DNA from: Methylobacterium adhaesivum | Lineage (GTDB): Bacteria > Pseudomonadota > Alphaproteobacteria > Rhizobiales > Beijerinckiaceae | NCBI RefSeq assembly: GCF_022179065.1 | Contig: NZ_BPQD01000006.1 | Span: 1 to 64,000, forward strand | Length of the DNA stretch: 64,000 nucleotides | Reading direction: 5' to 3' | In this document: positions 63,971 to 64,000 of the stretch, piece after piece | Position numbering within the stretch: the stretch's first letter is position 1 | How the letters are laid out: each line of letters opens with the position of its first letter | The notes under the pieces: model-generated | What the model saw: the letters and a program-made list of their open reading frames with translations, nothing else | Told to the model about the DNA's origin: nothing | The model's database searches: none | Made by a program: the position numbers and the translations under genes

Positions 63971-63991
63971 GATGCGGGAAAGACCCGCATC
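63971..63991. terminator. Hairpin at the right edge of the window
   Basis: GATGCGGG-AAAGA-CCCGCATC is a perfect 8-bp stem-loop, followed by TTCGGGG and without a T-run. It may be an attenuator or part of a leader for a gene beyond the window. Confidence 0.4.
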
Positions 63992-64000
63992 TTCGGGGAG

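Overview
The window is chromosomal DNA from a GC-rich alphaproteobacterium. The best guess is a member of the Rhizobiales close to Methylobacterium/Methylorubrum. The guess rests on overall gene content: BA14K, a transglutaminase-like cysteine peptidase (BTLCP), DUF4142, DUF3775, YfdX and HdeD-type proteins, a TPP-controlled thiC, and CtrA-type TTAA-N7-TTAA boxes. I see no rRNA, no convincing tRNA, no CRISPR array, no prophage and no intact insertion sequence. The content is ordinary core and accessory chromosome with compact genes on both strands.

Layout, left to right. 1-5250: an RND efflux pump and its membrane fusion protein, read leftward from a promoter region with two tandem palindromes. 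5308-5455: a structured RNA candidate with its own intrinsic terminator. 5591-8453: a PLP aminotransferase, a DUF4112 protein and a lone YejE-type ABC permease. 8563-16800: a PAS-GGDEF-EAL protein, a MAPEG protein, an SMR exporter, BTLCP with CtrA-like boxes, a NudC/HIT pair and a membrane diguanylate cyclase. 17057-20037: a same-strand set of four genes encoding two paralogous secreted proteins, a cytochrome b and a Tat-exported molybdopterin oxidoreductase. 20239-26693: a universal stress protein, an acyltransferase, DUF4142, beta-carbonic anhydrase plus Nudix, DUF429 and an EamA transporter. 26927-29007: a degenerate receiver-like protein, an AT-richer non-coding stretch and an AraC-type regulator. 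29359-31442: thiC behind a TPP riboswitch.

31631-38232: a BA14K-type glycine-rich protein, a small protein, an M50-like peptidase, a hydrolase with an HNH protein, a YfdX/HdeD pair and a second acyltransferase. 38314-44910: a glutamine amidotransferase, PBP1A, an aldo/keto reductase, a class III cyclase, DUF188 and a BrnA-type antitoxin-like protein. 45273-50245: a fused YdcZ transporter, an ArsB-type permease, a metallophosphoesterase and an MFS transporter. 50568-61538: a surface polysaccharide locus comprising a beta-propeller protein, a fused WecG/GT4 glycosyltransferase, a Wzz-type protein, two CelD/BioF2-like acyltransferases, a Wzx-type flippase and a GT4 enzyme. 61962-63713: an omega-aminotransferase and a small membrane protein.

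Two families of dispersed palindromic repeats run through the window. One, about 100 bp and rich in CTCTCC, sits 3' of genes at 1, 3264, 13048 (half), 18622 and 41704 (half). The other is 79 bp, occurs at 16801 and 58770, and lies both times between convergent genes. The least conventional features are the four-gene redox set, the 79-bp convergent-junction element, the structured RNA, the tandem operators of the efflux pump and the palindrome in the divergent polysaccharide promoter region. All functional calls come from reading motifs by eye; no database search was run.
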